Below, in pieces: positions 50,560 to 62,460 of a stretch of DNA of 64,000 nt. Made by a program: the position numbers and the translations under genes. The notes under the pieces are model-generated. The model did no database searches and was not told the DNA's origin. It was given only the letters and a program-made list of their open reading frames with translations. Location of the stretch: the NCBI GenBank assembly GCA_949126835.1, contig OX421502.1, forward strand, positions 36,233,789 to 36,297,788, in the 5' to 3' direction. The number at the start of each line of letters is the position of its first letter. The first letter of the stretch is position 1. The DNA comes from Anisus vortex. Its lineage: Eukaryota > Mollusca > Gastropoda > Planorbidae.

Positions 50560-50980
50560 AAGGTCGAACTTCAAAGAGGTGTTGAGCTGTTAATGCAAAA
50601 ATACCCAGAAGATGTCAACCAAAATCCTACTGAAGAACTATTTCAATTCCATACGTATGTGAGACAAACGCATACGCCTTCAAAAAATTCCACATTGTCG
50701 CATACCTACAGACTTGTAGCAAAATATTCAAAGAAAATATTTTGTGGCCTTCCCCAATGTGGAATCAATCTTACGGCTGTTTCTCAGTTTAATAGTCACT
50801 AATTGTACTCGAGAAAGGTCATTTTCAAGACTTAAAAATATAAAAAATCAATTAAGAAGCACAATGATCTAGACGAGGTTGTCCGCGTTGAGCATTTTGT
50901 GCATCGAAAATGAGACCTTCAGAAAAATAGATTTTGATGAACTTATAGAAGAATTCTGTGTGAAAAAGTTGTGAAAGAAA
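50560..50980 (+). pseudogene. hAT transposase remnant, ZMYM1/TTF-type
   Basis: Readable pieces are VELLMQKYPEDVNQNPTEEL (near 50580-50640) and, in another frame near 50800-50975, RERSFSRLKNIKNQLRSTM, then LSIENETF and FDELIEEFCVKKL. The second piece is the C-terminal hAT dimerisation motif (ERSFSxLKxIKxxLRSTM). Stops and frame changes interrupt it. The catalytic part is not recognisable. Confidence 0.7.
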
Positions 50981-51599
50981 TTCTTCTAATCTAGGCCCTA
51001 CTATTTCGTTTCAAATGTATACTTGGATTAAATCAGTTCTTAAATAACTATTAATATAAAATTTAATATGATATACAATTTGATATTATTTTTTTTTGTG
51101 GTCTGGATTTTGTTTGAATAAAGTTCCATTTTTGGTTTAGTTTAAGACTTAAATTTCATAATAATTCATAATTAAACTTTAACTGCCAATTATTATGAGA
51201 TAAATTTATCTCAATTTAATTTGGTTTAATCTTCAAGGTATTGAATATATTTTTTTTTCGTAGTCAAATATTTTCATTATTTGAATTTTGTTTCTTTGTA
51301 AATGTTATGTGTTGTGTTTGATTAGTTATTGTTACAAGTAGGCCCCCTTACTGATAATAAATTTTAATGTCCATATAAGTGTTCTCAACATTTTTTAATT
51401 TATTTTCCGTGCCACATAATTTAAAAAGGTTAGTACCAATTACAACATATGTTATTTAACATATATATCACAGTTATGATGTATTTTATTAGCTCTCTTG
51501 TAGGCCTATTTTAAAAACTTTAAAATGGGAGGTGAAAGGGCCTCATAAGTGGAATAGCCTAGGGCCTCTTTTCATCTAAATCCGGCCCTGGTCTTAATA

Positions 51600-52270
51600 A
51601 CTTTATACAGAATGCACTATGACCCAAAGGTGATGGGGAATCGTCCACATTGTAAATTGGATGACATTTTAAATTCCAACAGCCCCTCGTTGTGTCTGCA
51701 TTCTTAATTTCTGACTGCATTCTTCATTTGAAGCTCAACTACCACTCCGGCCCCCCTCCCCGCCCCGCCTCCTCACCCAAACTCGTGACAACAGAGATGT
51801 ACAGTATACTCATACAGCACTAAAACCCTACCGTCTTCTATGTAAGTGTAGTAGTGTAGGCCTAGACCTATACAAACCCAATTTCTGTTTTACACGTGCA
51901 CGCTTATTGTACTAGCAGGATTTCCCCGCGTTTGACAAGGCCACCACAAATTTATTGTATAGTTGTTTATTTTTTAAATTACAAAAAAAGATAAACAAAA
52001 ACATGAAAAGAAAAAAAAGGAATCTATAAATCTTTCTTCCTTATCAGACAACTATAGAAACGCGAAACGTTGGCGAGAGGTACAAACATCAAAAGACTAT
52101 TTTATAATATATTGAACAAACAAAAGTATTAAACAACGCTTAACTTTTCAAACACAAACTCTCAATGCTGTAGTCTGTTAAATGATGTTTATTTCATTTA
52201 ATGTAATAATCTACTGTATTTTTTTTTTTAAATGACGTTTTTGTTTTAATAAAACGTTTGTTTGAGCCTG
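51600..52270. other. Intergenic, no gene recognised
   Basis: AT-rich. A segment CTATAGAAACGCGAAACGTT near 52050 resembles phrases seen in repeats, but no family was identified. Confidence 0.35.
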
Positions 52271-52279
52271 CATTGAAAG

Positions 52280-52560
52280 GAACTTTATCTATCTTTCTGT
52301 CTATCTGTCTATCCGTCTATCTGTCTATTTGTCTATCTGTCTATCCGTCTATCTATCTGTCTATCTTTCTATCTGTCTATCTGTCTATCTGTCTATCTGT
52401 CTATCTGTCTATCTGTCTATCTGTCTATCTGTCTATCTGTCAATCCGTCTATCCGTCTATCCGTCTGTCTATCTGTCTATCTGTCTGTCTATCTGTCTAT
52501 CTATCTGTTTATCTTTTCTTCTATTTGTCTATCTTTCTTTCAGTCTCTCTCTCTCTCTCT
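52280..52560 (+). repeat. TCTG/TCTA tetranucleotide microsatellite
   Basis: About 250 bases of CTATCTGT and CTATCCGT repeats, ending in a CT run. Degenerate CTAT repeats continue to about 52920. Tyr, Leu, Ser-rich ORFs across it are repeat products. Confidence 0.95.
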
Positions 52561-53447
52561 CTCCACATGTTTATGTATTTGAGTCTCTGTAATATATCTA
52601 TGTATGTATGTATCTATCTATGTCTCTCTCTCTCTGTGTCCTGTGCTCTCTATTTATTTATATATCTATCTAGGCCTAACAATATACCTGTCCCCGAGTC
52701 CTTCTATAAATGTATTTAAGTTTGTATGCATTCATCTTTGTATGTTTGGATGTAGTTTATCTATCTGTCCATCTATCAATATATCTATCCATCTTGCGCT
52801 ATATATGTGTCCATTCGTCTTTGTATTTGTGAATCTATCTATAATCTATGTGTCTATCTATGTATCTACCTATGAATCTGTCAATGTAGACTATTTATCT
52901 ATGTATCTATATATCTATTATTATTATTATGCATCTATAGACCTAAAAGCCTAAATGCCCTAAACAGTGTTTTTTAATCTATTAGTAAAGAGCTCAATGC
53001 GTCTAATGTGTCACCCCAACACTTCAAACTATTTGACTCCCATTTCAACGACACACTATTTGACTAGCTCTATTTTCCCCCCTCTCTAAACACTGCAGGT
53101 CACAATGACATAGAAATCCATCAAGATTGGCCAACGACTGGACTAAGTAAGCAGGTGTCCCTTCCGACCCCCCCCCCTTTTTTTTTCTCTCCCGGCGATT
53201 TTTAAAAGGCTTCTTCCCGGGAATCACCATCTCCATTCCACGTTCTCCCCTCTCCCACTCTTATATATATATATATTAGAGACTCTCCTTCTATAAAGAA
53301 GATCATTGCCGAATGAGAAATACACCGACTATATTCTTCTGTAACACACATTCTCTTTATATCGGCTACACAAAATAAATGTATCCTGAAACATGTTTAA
53401 AACAATTCTTATACACAAATACACTGCCTCTTGATGTACGGTACTTA

Positions 53448-53690
53448 AACATTAGCTCAGCTAATGGGTACCGACGGTCCCGGGGTTCGTATCCTGGTGA
53501 AGGCCAGGATTCGTTTCCGGGTTCAGAATATCGTTCCCGACAATAATTGTGTTAATCGTTGTGACAAAGTAAAAGTGGCTGGACATTGTTCTGTACACAC
53601 AATCCCCCTAGTATGTCGTGGCCATGGAAACTTCTGAAAGCTTCTTCACCGATCAAATTGGTCTACAGGAAAACTTTACTTTACTATAGA
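53448..53690 (+). mobile_element. tRNA-derived SINE, family 2, diverged
   Basis: Head TTAGCTCAGCTAATGGGTAC and B-box-like GGGGTTCGTATCCTGG. The 3' half keeps TGTCGTGGCCATGGAAAC, TTCTTCACCGATCAAATTGG and the TACTTTAC-type tail. Confidence 0.65.
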
Positions 53691-53979
53691 TAAGGATGCA
53701 GTAAGGCTGGCATTGGGCCCATGCAAGACTAAAATATTATATGACCTAAGGATATTATTTTAATGTCACTTTCATGCCCCCTCCCCTCTAATTCATTTGA
53801 ACTTCATGAGCCCCCAGAGCAAGGTACCGGTAGCACCCCCATCACGCCATCACCACTGCCCCTGACTATAGACCATAGGCCCTCTCTACTACGTTCTAAG
53901 AAAAAAAAATTAATGGGCAGAGCTTTGGTAACCCATGGTAACGGTTTACTTATATATATATTTTTACTCTTCCTTAAAA

Positions 53980-56165
53980 CATGAAAAGGAACGTTTACAA
54001 ATGTAATAAGAACATAAAACAAAAATACTATCTTAAATTAGTTAGACCTACACTCGAATATATACATCTTATATATGGGACCCATCAACTAAAGAAAACA
54101 TTACAAAATTAAAACGAATTCATAAAAGCTGCAAAATTCAACTGACAAGAGTAATACCAATAGTTAAAAACTAGAAACACTAGAGCAGGGGCCAGCACCC
54201 GAAGGTACGCGTGCCGAACTTCGCACGCAGAGCGATTTTCAGTAGCACGACAGAGACCTCCAAGAGGTGTTTTTTTTTTATTGAATGAGGAAAACTGTCT
54301 GTTGAAGTCAATGTTACGTTTACAAGGTCACTCGAATGGATTTGCATTGAAACTGGACATATATTGCGGTGAAATCAATTTCAAAACATTTAACTAGATG
54401 TGCATTCTTATATTAAGACATAGATAAATATATATAGTTAGGCTTTTCAGTAGTACATCGAAGCGCTCAAAGCGGAGTTTTTTAATCAAAGGCAAGACTT
54501 TCAAATTGATGGACTCATTTTTTTCATACCATATCAAGCCTAACTGGTTTGATATTACTACAATCTTCTTAGATGTAGATCTTTTTTTAAGTGCGGGAAT
54601 ATTGGCGATTTAAAAATGCAAGCAAGTTGAATTTTTAAAATTTAAAAACATTGAAATGTGTACATTTGCGGAACAAATCTTGAAAGAAGCTGATTAGGAA
54701 AGCCATCTGCTATTCTCAACTGCTAGGCATTCACTATTTTACTTTCAGCTCTTGGTTCAACTTACACTTGTGAACAGATTTGATCGCAATTGAAAGCTGC
54801 TTTAAGCATACAAGGAGGTCACCTGCACTTGACCGCTCATTAATTTATAAAAGCGTTTTAATGCTGATCTTCTTTAATTAATTATACATATAAGTAGGCC
54901 TAATTCTGAAACACATTTATTTGTATTATTAATATTATAAATATTAGAGACTTATTTAATAGCTCTATATTATGTAATTTCTGTAATTATTAATGTTTAA
55001 AATATAAACTCCTTAAATGGGCAAATACTTAAATGAAGGAACTTAATGTCTATTTACAACTATTTAACGTAAATTACTTTAATCCTCTAATAATTAAATC
55101 TTGTAATGAATACCATAATGTTGAATAAAGAAACAATAATTAGTAATTAATATTTGTTATGTTACAATTAATACATAACTTGTTTGGCATAAAAAGTGGG
55201 AAGGTTTTTGGGTTTTTTAAATGGAGATAGGGCCTAATTAGCCCGTTTTATTTGAGATACTATTTCTAATGTTTCTTTAATAAAAGAATAAATGGCTTAC
55301 AATTTATAACTATGAAATGATTAAACTGTAAAAAAGTATTTGAAAATTATATAAATATTATATGACTAAAGAATGTATATATATATAATTTTAAACATTA
55401 CATTAACTACCGAGGTTGTATGATTACTTAGTATCTAATCACTTATCTATAGATTAAAACCTTAGGACACGATACAATGATATATTTCAAATGAAACACT
55501 ATAAAAGAATTCTCAGTTAGCTGAGATCAAACTATAATAATTAACATTTGCAGGTCTTAGTAAAAAATTACCATAAATGTGAAACTTTAGTAGACTAATA
55601 CAATATTGTATTTGATATAAATGCAAATTAAAAAAATTATAATTACAAACACGTTAATTTTTGTAGTAAATATAAAACGCATTAACGATTTTGTTTTAAA
55701 ATAATCTCCTTTGCTTTTGGCTTTGGTCTTGCTACGGAGTTAAATAAATTGTCCTACAAAAATAATTTTGTAAAAGTATAATAAAGCAGGATGACTTTTA
55801 GCCTGTTGGAAAGCTGAATGATTTAGAATTCCTAGTTTTGGCACACTGTTAGCAAAAGGTTGCCGACTCCTTCACTAGAGGACTGAAGAGTAAAGCAGTA
55901 ATAATACATAAGCCATTAACTTAAAAATACAACCCAAATAGCAATCTATTACCATTCTCAGATAGACATCAGGACAAACACACTTTTCTTATCCCATTTG
56001 CAGGAAGCATAACATATTTGTATTATTTCTTCCCGAGTGACATCCCGGCATGGAATGGGTTGCCTGAAAAAAACATCAACAGGAAAACTAATAACTTAAC
56101 ATCATTTAAAACAGTACTCAAAATGCACGATTGGACTCTGATCGAGGATGAGCGTAAAATCAGTA
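53980..56165 (+). mobile_element. CR1/Jockey-group LINE fragment split by a hAT element
   Basis: The 5' piece (53980-54185) reads KLVRPTLEYIHLIYGTH and KLETLE, the RT thumb region. After the 1.7 kb hAT insertion the 3' piece (55881-56165) resumes with DRR-type text and runs to the conserved DIPAWNGLP codons and KMHDWTL. Removing the hAT and one copy of CACTAGAG restores continuity. The very 3' tail is missing or altered beside the minus-strand LINE at 56175. Confidence 0.75.
54186..55872 (+). mobile_element. hAT element nested in the LINE, perfect 8-bp duplication
   Basis: CACTAGAG lies on both sides (54178-54185, 55873-55880). Ends CAGGGGCCAGCAC and GTTGCCGACTCC are worn hAT termini. The interior parallels the element at 26889-28428, including GGTTCAACTTACACTTGTGA (GSTYTCE) near 54750 and the CGAAGCGCTCAAAGCGGAG block near 54460. 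No open transposase remains. Confidence 0.87.
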
Positions 56166-56174
56166 AGTAGTAGA

Positions 56175-57105
56175 AGTAGTATTCGTCCGTCGTGATATAC
56201 GATGACCATTGTTGTCGTCCTAGGAAGTTTGGGGTGTGGATGTACGATGGGTTCTCATGTGGTTAATAAGGCCTATCTTTGCTCGGAAGGTACGTTGGCA
56301 AACCGGACAGGGGAAGGTCGGAACGTCAACTAAGGCACGGTCTTTCCTGGCTTGCCTCTTGGACTCAGCTGCTCTCTGTTTGTGCTCTTCGCAAAGTGCT
56401 GCTCCGTTATGGACTGTTGAGCGCCACGAGGCACGGGCTTTGGCTGGCACCTCCCAGGAATCGTCTTTAATGCAAAACGCTTTAAGTGATGCCTTGAGGG
56501 TGTCTTTGTAGCGCTTTTTCGGACCTCCGCGAGCTCGCTGACCATTTTTTAGCTTGCCACAGAAGAGCCTCTTTGGAAGACGGCAGTCTGGCATGCGTAT
56601 AACAACGAAGCTGAGACTGCATCAGACTTATGTGGATGCTTGGGAGTCCTGCCCTGGCAAGTACCTCAAAGTCTGGAATTTTGTCCTGCCATTTGATATT
56701 TAGGATTTTTCTCAGGCTTTTTGTGTGGAAGTGATTCAGGGGCCTAGCATGTTGTTGGTAAACAGTCCAAGACTCACATGTATATAGTAAAGTAGGGAGC
56801 ACGACTGCTCTGTGGACTTAATTTTTGTTTGGGTGCTAATGCCCCTTCTGTTCCAGCCGTTTTTGTACAGACTTACAAAGGTTGTACTGGCTTTTGAGAT
56901 ACGAAGGTTTACTTCATCATCAATGACAACACCCTGAGACAGTGTACTACCAAGGTACGTAAAGCGGTTTACTGTGTTGATTTTTTCACCATTGATACTG
57001 ATGTTTGGCTCGACGTAGGGCTTTCCAGGGGCTGGTTGGTACAGGACTTCTGTCTTCTTAGTGCTGATGGTAAGTCCATGACCGCACGTGAGACTCACGG
57101 AGTTA
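56175..57105 (-). mobile_element. C2H2-tailed non-LTR retrotransposon, 5'-truncated
   Basis: Three overlapping frames on the minus strand (57098-56736, 56802-56482, 56594-56220) encode the part after the RT active site. They read TKKTEVLYQPAPG, RFTYLGSTLSQG, DDEVNLRISKA, LLYTCESWTVY, SLRKILNIKWQDKIP, then KKRYKDTLKASLKAF and a final zinc finger. That finger is C-x2-C-x12-H-x3-H within PCPVCQRTFRAKIGLINHMR. A terminal C2H2 finger is typical of a LINE family widespread in molluscs and other marine animals. Two frameshifts and 5' truncation make it dead. The 3' end lies near 56175 after TGGTCATCGTATATCACGAC. Confidence 0.85.
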
Positions 57106-57109
57106 AAAA

Positions 57110-57575
57110 AAACTGTGCGATTTAAACCCCATAAATGTGGTAGTTAAAAGGTGTAAAACAAAGTGGCCAAGCTATTTGTGCTTTGTTGTTATTTTTATCT
57201 TTGATTCTTTCTCCTTCCTTTGTCTCTCTTTCGCTAGTCTCTCACTCGTTATTACTGACCAAAAAAAAAAACCGCTCCTCTTTCTTTGACCGGAGACCTG
57301 AGCTAAAAATAAACATGAATCACCAATTCGAAGGCAGACGCCAGTGATGATGTACGCAAAGGGTGTGTGTGGGGGGGGGGGGGGTGCCACGTGATTCATC
57401 AACCCGATCGACAGCCTCGGGGAGTTAATGTGCGGGTGGGAGGGGGGGGGGGGCATAAAACTGACTGGCCGAATCCAGGCGTAAAAGTACCACAAAGGGA
57501 GTCGAAAGGATGTGGGGGCATTTGCGTGCTCGAAGAAGGAGAATGGGAGCGGAGCTAGAGGGCACATGCCTCCCT
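57110..57575. other. Intergenic, G-run-rich, no gene recognised
   Basis: G runs at 57370-57383 and 57441-57452. ORFs here are compositional. Confidence 0.35.
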
Positions 57576-57582
57576 ACTCTTT

Positions 57583-57772
57583 CTTTCCGAGTGGCATTCG
57601 GGCATGGAACGGGTTGCCTGAACAAACCAGGAAACCCAGTAACTTAACATAATTTAAAACATTAATAAAAATGCAAGACTAGACTCGGACCACGGATGAG
57701 CGTAGGACGCAATAATCCTCTCAATAGAAGGAGCGTCTGTAATGTATAAGATAAGAAGAAAAATAATAATTC
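57583..57772 (+). mobile_element. CR1/Jockey-group LINE 3' end
   Basis: TTTCCGAGTGGCATTCGGGC, then GGAACGGGTTGCCTGAAC (SGIRAWNGLPE), CGGACCACGGATGAGCGTAG and the tail CAATAATCCTCTCAATAGAA, GGAGCGTCTGTAATGTATAA, GATAAG. Confidence 0.8.
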
Positions 57773-58044
57773 GTCATTGTTATGACAATATTGAAATGCG
57801 TTGCCAACCCTTTTAAAGCTTTTGAATAGGAGTAATAATTGGAGGGGGGGGGGGGTGTACAAGAAGAGTTAGCCATGCTATCTAACGCTCCTTCCCTCCC
57901 CTTTATTCATGTTAATGAACGATTACATTATATAATAATTATTTGTATCGGTTCTTCTGTTTAGTGTCGCCACGCATTCATCAGAATCGACCATTTACGT
58001 CAGATTTAGTCACGTGGTCAGTCCAAATCGGAGCAGTTATCGTC

Positions 58045-58380
58045 TGTTTTTATTCTCTCTCTCTCTCTCTCTCTCTCTCAATCTCTTTCTGTCTCTCTAT
58101 TTCTCTGTGTCCACCTCTCCCCTTCATCTATCGTTCTCTTTTTTCTGTCTTTCTAACACTCTCTACCATGTATTTCTTACTATCTCTCTCTTTAAATGTC
58201 ACTCCTTGTCTCCCTCTCTTTCAGTCTCTCCATCTCTTTCTTTGTGTCTCTTCCTACCATTGACTCTTTTTCTCTCTCTGACTCTTTTTCTCTCTCTCTA
58301 TGTCTCTCCCTACCTCCTCTCTAGCTCCGTCTTTCGTTCTCTGCCACTTTCGCTATATCTTTCCCTGTCTCGCCTCCCAG
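58045..58380 (+). repeat. CT-rich simple sequence
   Basis: TCTC runs with imperfect interruptions over about 330 bases. Ser, Leu, Phe-rich ORFs across it are artefacts. Confidence 0.85.
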
Positions 58381-58678
58381 TAGCCTACTCATTCCGTCCC
58401 TCTCCATCTCCATTACCAAAACTTTCTTGCATACATCGATATGGGCTCCATTTTTTTTTTTTGTTATTTCGGGCTCTTTGAGTTCAATGACATCGTATGC
58501 GCTATGGCTGCTAGACCTGGGGGAATAGACTGAAACTCTTTCTGTGCATAAGGTACCTGTGAAATCTACTGACGGTTCTCAATTCTGAGGGACGAATAAC
58601 ATAACTCTTTGGAAATTAAATCCTCTATTTCATAAAGACTATAAGGAAAGTACAATTCGGACCAAAACTGATAACAGG

Positions 58679-58834
58679 GCTGGTGAGCACAATGCCCAAC
58701 TTGTGTCAGGTACCCATCAGAGCAGGGTAGACTCAGGGACACCCTCTGGTCCCGGGAAAAAAAATCCTAGCCTGCACCAGGATTCGAACCCAGAACCTTC
58801 GGATCGCCAGTCGAATGCGCTCGGCCACCGTGCC
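58679..58834 (-). mobile_element. tRNA-derived SINE, family 2
   Basis: On the minus strand it shows GAGCGCATTCGACTGGCGAT, CGAAGGTTCTGGGTTCGAAT (perfect B box), CCCGGGACC and GTCTACCCTGCTCTGATGGG. Confidence 0.8.
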
Positions 58835-58839
58835 GAGAC

Positions 58840-59655
58840 TGTGGAATTCGCAAATAGAGTGACGTCATACGCCACGTCATAATATAATGATATTAAGGGC
58901 CCGTACGTGGCATCTGCCACCTTTGGCAAAAATGTTTAGCTATTGTAGTAGAGGTCTAGCTCATTTTTTGTAGATGTGACAACCTTTAAATAATGTGCTC
59001 TAATAACTGATCTCATGTTCTATATACTTGATCTCATGTTTCCTATTTATCTGACATGTAAACAACTAAGTCGGTAATGTAATTATTTGTTGTTGTTTTT
59101 TTCTGTATCAATTTATTATATTTGGTAAAGGGAGACAATTAATAAAAAGCAATAATCGGACAAGTCAACTTGGTTGTCGTTCTTGAATAATAAACGAAAT
59201 TAAATACGTTTTTATTCTCAATATTGATTATTCTCAAGTAAAACAGTATAAAAGAAGTTATAGAATGTTTTAGCGAAAGTTAACTAATATTCCATATTAT
59301 GTCTATGAATACTTAAAAAACAAAAATACCACCAATGGTTATAGCCAACTATATTTTTAACAGCAAAATAAATTGTTTCTGTAGACCTAGGTCTATTATA
59401 CGTAGGTCTACTTTGTTTGGTATAATGATTATATAAGCTTAGTCACTTGTAGAGCGCGGCTCTCCGTGCTATCAAGTTTAGCATATCCATAATGCTATTA
59501 TTTCCACAATTCATGTGGGTGGGGGTAGTGTTAAATTCTAATTTAAAAGCACAACACATCAAATTAGCTAAAATAGGCCTATATTCAGAAACGCATTGAT
59601 ATAAATCCATGTTTATTATTAAGACTACCTATGCAATAACTTTGGATATAACGAT
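58840..59655. other. Intergenic, no gene recognised
   Basis: AT-rich; ATCTCATGTT is repeated near 59011-59041. Nothing else is visible. Confidence 0.35.
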
Positions 59656-59659
59656 TATA

Positions 59660-59850
59660 CATTCATTATCTTTTTACCGAATCATTTCCTAGAATGGAAA
59701 GGGTTGTCTTGATAAACTAGGAAAGCCGACAGCTTAAATCAAAATTTAAAAACCTGATCAATATGAAACTATAGACTCAAACCAAAAATAATCTAAGAGT
59801 TGGACGCAATAGGCCTACGTGTCTGTAGAGAGCGACTGTAACATATAAGA
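59660..59850 (+). mobile_element. CR1/Jockey-group LINE 3' end, diverged
   Basis: Retains TTTTTACCGAATCATTTCC, GAATGGAAAGGGTTGTCTTG, AACTAGGAAAGCCGACAGCTT and the tail GGACGCAATAGGCCTACGTG, CGACTGTAACATATAAG. Part of the tail has been replaced by TAGGCCTA-containing text. Confidence 0.65.
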
Positions 59851-59933
59851 GAAGTGAGTAAGCCTAGGCTACTTAGCAACATTATTTCCAGCTATTTAAA
59901 AATGGTTATTAGATACTACAAATCAGGGGTCGG

Positions 59934-60283
59934 GAACCGTTTTGTCCGAGAGAGCCATGGACACCACATATTTTGAAAAGTAATTCTGTGAGAGCCATGC
60001 ATTATGTTTAAAACTAAAAATTCAAGTAAATGTGTTCATTTTGTGTCATTTCAACACTAAAAGTAGGCTACAATAATTATGTCTCTGACTTCTTCTTATG
60101 CTGAGCTGCATTAGACTTTAGATCATTTTTATAATAAAATATTGATATGCATTTAATATGTAGATCAGAGGAGTCTAAAAGTAAAGAAACTATTTTTTTT
60201 AATAATCGAAAATTTGTCTGCGAGCCAGATGCAGCCATCAATAGAGCCACATCTGGCTCGCGAGCCATAGGTTCCCAACCCTG
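59934..60283 (+). mobile_element. hAT MITE of the GAGAGCCATG family, 350 bp
   Basis: Ends CAGGGGTCGGGAACC and GGTTCCCAACCCTG are inverted repeats. The subterminal motifs GAGAGCCATGGACACCACAT and GAGCCACATCTGGCTCGCGA are typical of a widespread hAT family. Flanks CTACAAAT and CTATAGAT match at six of eight positions. Confidence 0.8.
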
Positions 60284-60289
60284 CTATAG

Positions 60290-62095
60290 ATTAAAGATGT
60301 ACTTTACCTCTTGGAATATTTTTTTTCGTATTTTAAATTCATTATTAATAAACTTTTGTATTTTTTTTAATATTTTTGTTCTATCATTATTAAGAGATTA
60401 CCCATGTTAACCTATTTCATTTGCAAAAATTTGTTTAGTTACTTCCCCTAGTCTTTCAAAAATGTGTTTCTCTTTCATGCTTCCGGAAGAGTATGGATTT
60501 GTTATTATGCCTTAGAACAGTGCTCACTTACATTAGTTATTTCCTACACTTAGGATAGCAACACTTTCTCAAAGTCAATTTTGTAAGTAACCTTGGTGAG
60601 AAAAACTATTTCTTAGGATCTCTTAATATTTATGTTTGAAGTTAAAAAAAAATAGTTCGCCAATACAGCGGTAGTTTGTTTTAAAAATCGTTGTTAATTT
60701 GTTACAGTTTCTCAGCGTCCACTTACCACTTTCATTGATTTGTTACTAACTTCTTGAGGTCACGAAGACTCATCCATTTGAATGGACGGGGTGCTACATA
60801 ATTTAACAATGAGAGACTGGTTGCTTTCTTACATAGAAAAATGTATAAACACTTATATGTGGTAGTCGTTTTCTAATTTTATTTCAGCATGGTGGGTCTG
60901 GGATTCTGAGCGCATAAATTATAATTATAATTATAGCCTACTACTAACTTACTAACTATCAGTCGATCGCTAGAAATTTAATCATAAAGGCTATGCTATA
61001 GTATAGTAGCAATAGGCTGCTATAGGCTATAGGCTTAATATAGCTAGCCTATATTAGCTACCATTCTAATATATTCAAAGTTATAGTGTTCTTTAAAATT
61101 TATTGGCTTTTTTTTTTTTTTTACTACCGCTGGCTATTATTAAAAAGCTCCTTCAGAGACTTAGAAATCTTAGAATTTAAAAAGCTTTGCTGCTTAGTCA
61201 GTACACTGACTATATATATATATATATATATTGTAATAAGGATGCATGCCTAAATAGTGTAAAAGTTAAGACAGGGTTTTCCAAGCCACGGGCATACCTT
61301 TTCCAAAATACATTAATCATTAGGTCTACTTTAGGCTATGTAGAAATACCATTTTTAAAAACTGAATATCAATTTTTGTCCCTGCTGAAAACCCAGCAAA
61401 ATTAGCATTTTATATTACATGTATAAAAAGGGTTTTTAACTAAGCGTTATAGAACAATATAATCATTCTAAATCTAGTTACTGTTAGCAAGGCATTTTAA
61501 TGACTTTATTCATGCAATGCCAAACTGGTTTAGTAAAACTTCAGATCTAATAAAATTTTAGGCTAGGAGAGGTAAAAGATTACCATCCAGCAAACCGGTT
61601 AACATTGCTCACACAACCATTAATCAAAATTCTGGTATCGGTTAACATCCTTAAGTAGCACTAGATAATTATTAAGAACATTAAATAAAATGTAGCATAA
61701 ACCAATTGAACACAAACTGAATTTTCATATCGTATCTTATAATATGTTACATATGCTGTTTTATATAGAACTTGATCAATTGAGAAGTGTAAACCTTCTA
61801 TCGAAGGTGTTCTAGGTCAACAGAAACTGAATTTAAAGAAATCAACTTTTTATGTCACATTAATTTAATTTAGCATCTGTTGCACAGTAGCCTACCGGGA
61901 ACTTTCAAAGTTTAGAAAAAGAATAAAGATCAGCATAGAAATCAAACACATTTATATTCTTTAAAGAACAGCAGGGATAACTCATTTTTAAAAGTGGCTT
62001 TTAGAACGTTTTGAAAGTGGATTACTCAATTAGAATACTAATGAGAGAATATTGTATACAAAGTAAATAACAGGGATAGCCACTCAGAGCCAATA
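60290..62095. other. AT-rich, no gene recognised
   Basis: TAGGC-rich text at 60930-61050, a T17 run near 61110 and a TA run at 61213-61231. No exon is supported. Confidence 0.35.
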
Positions 62096-62099
62096 GTTT

Positions 62100-62460
62100 A
62101 AATCACTAAACCTAGAAACTAGAAACACTAGAGGACAGAAGGGAAAAAAGTAAAGTACATAAAAGGCATTTAACTCTAATTTAGAAATACAACCCAATAA
62201 GAACCTGTTGCAATGCTCAGATAAACACAAGGACAAAAACACTTTTTTTTCCCTTATGGAAGAACAAATGCCTAAAAGTACACGATTGGCCATTGGGCAC
62301 GGAATGGGTTGCCTGAACAAACCAGGAAAACCGGTAACATAACATCATTTAAAAAACATTAATAAAATGCAAGACTAGACTCGGACCACAGATGACCCCA
62401 GGACACAATAATCTTCTTTATAGAAGGAGCGTCTGTAATATATAAGATAAGATAAGCCTG
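62100..62460 (+). mobile_element. CR1/Jockey-group LINE 3' end
   Basis: Begins AAACCTAGAAACTAGAAACA, CTAGAGGACAGAAGG (the KLETLEDRR region), then ATACAACCCAATAAGAACC, GGCACGGAATGGGTTGCCTG and the tail CAATAATCTTCTTTATAGAA, GGAGCGTCTGTAATATATAA, (GATAA)n. It is shorter than the 53980 copy at the 5' side. Confidence 0.8.

Larger units (their letters stand above)
49624..51590 (+). mobile_element. hAT-type element (ZMYM1-like), 1967 bp, perfect 8-bp duplication
   Basis: Ends CAGGGCCGGATTTA and TAAATCCGGCCCTG are perfect 14-bp inverted repeats. GTCTTAAT lies on both sides (49616-49623, 51591-51598). The interior has transposase remnants near 50560-50980 and a nested SINE of family 1 at 50030-50153. 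Confidence 0.88.

Noticed and set aside
52258..52954. Three overlapping Ser, Leu, Tyr-rich ORFs
   Set aside because: Translations of a TCTG/TCTA microsatellite.
58014..58481. 155-codon Ser, Leu-rich ORF
   Set aside because: It reads through a CT-rich simple repeat.
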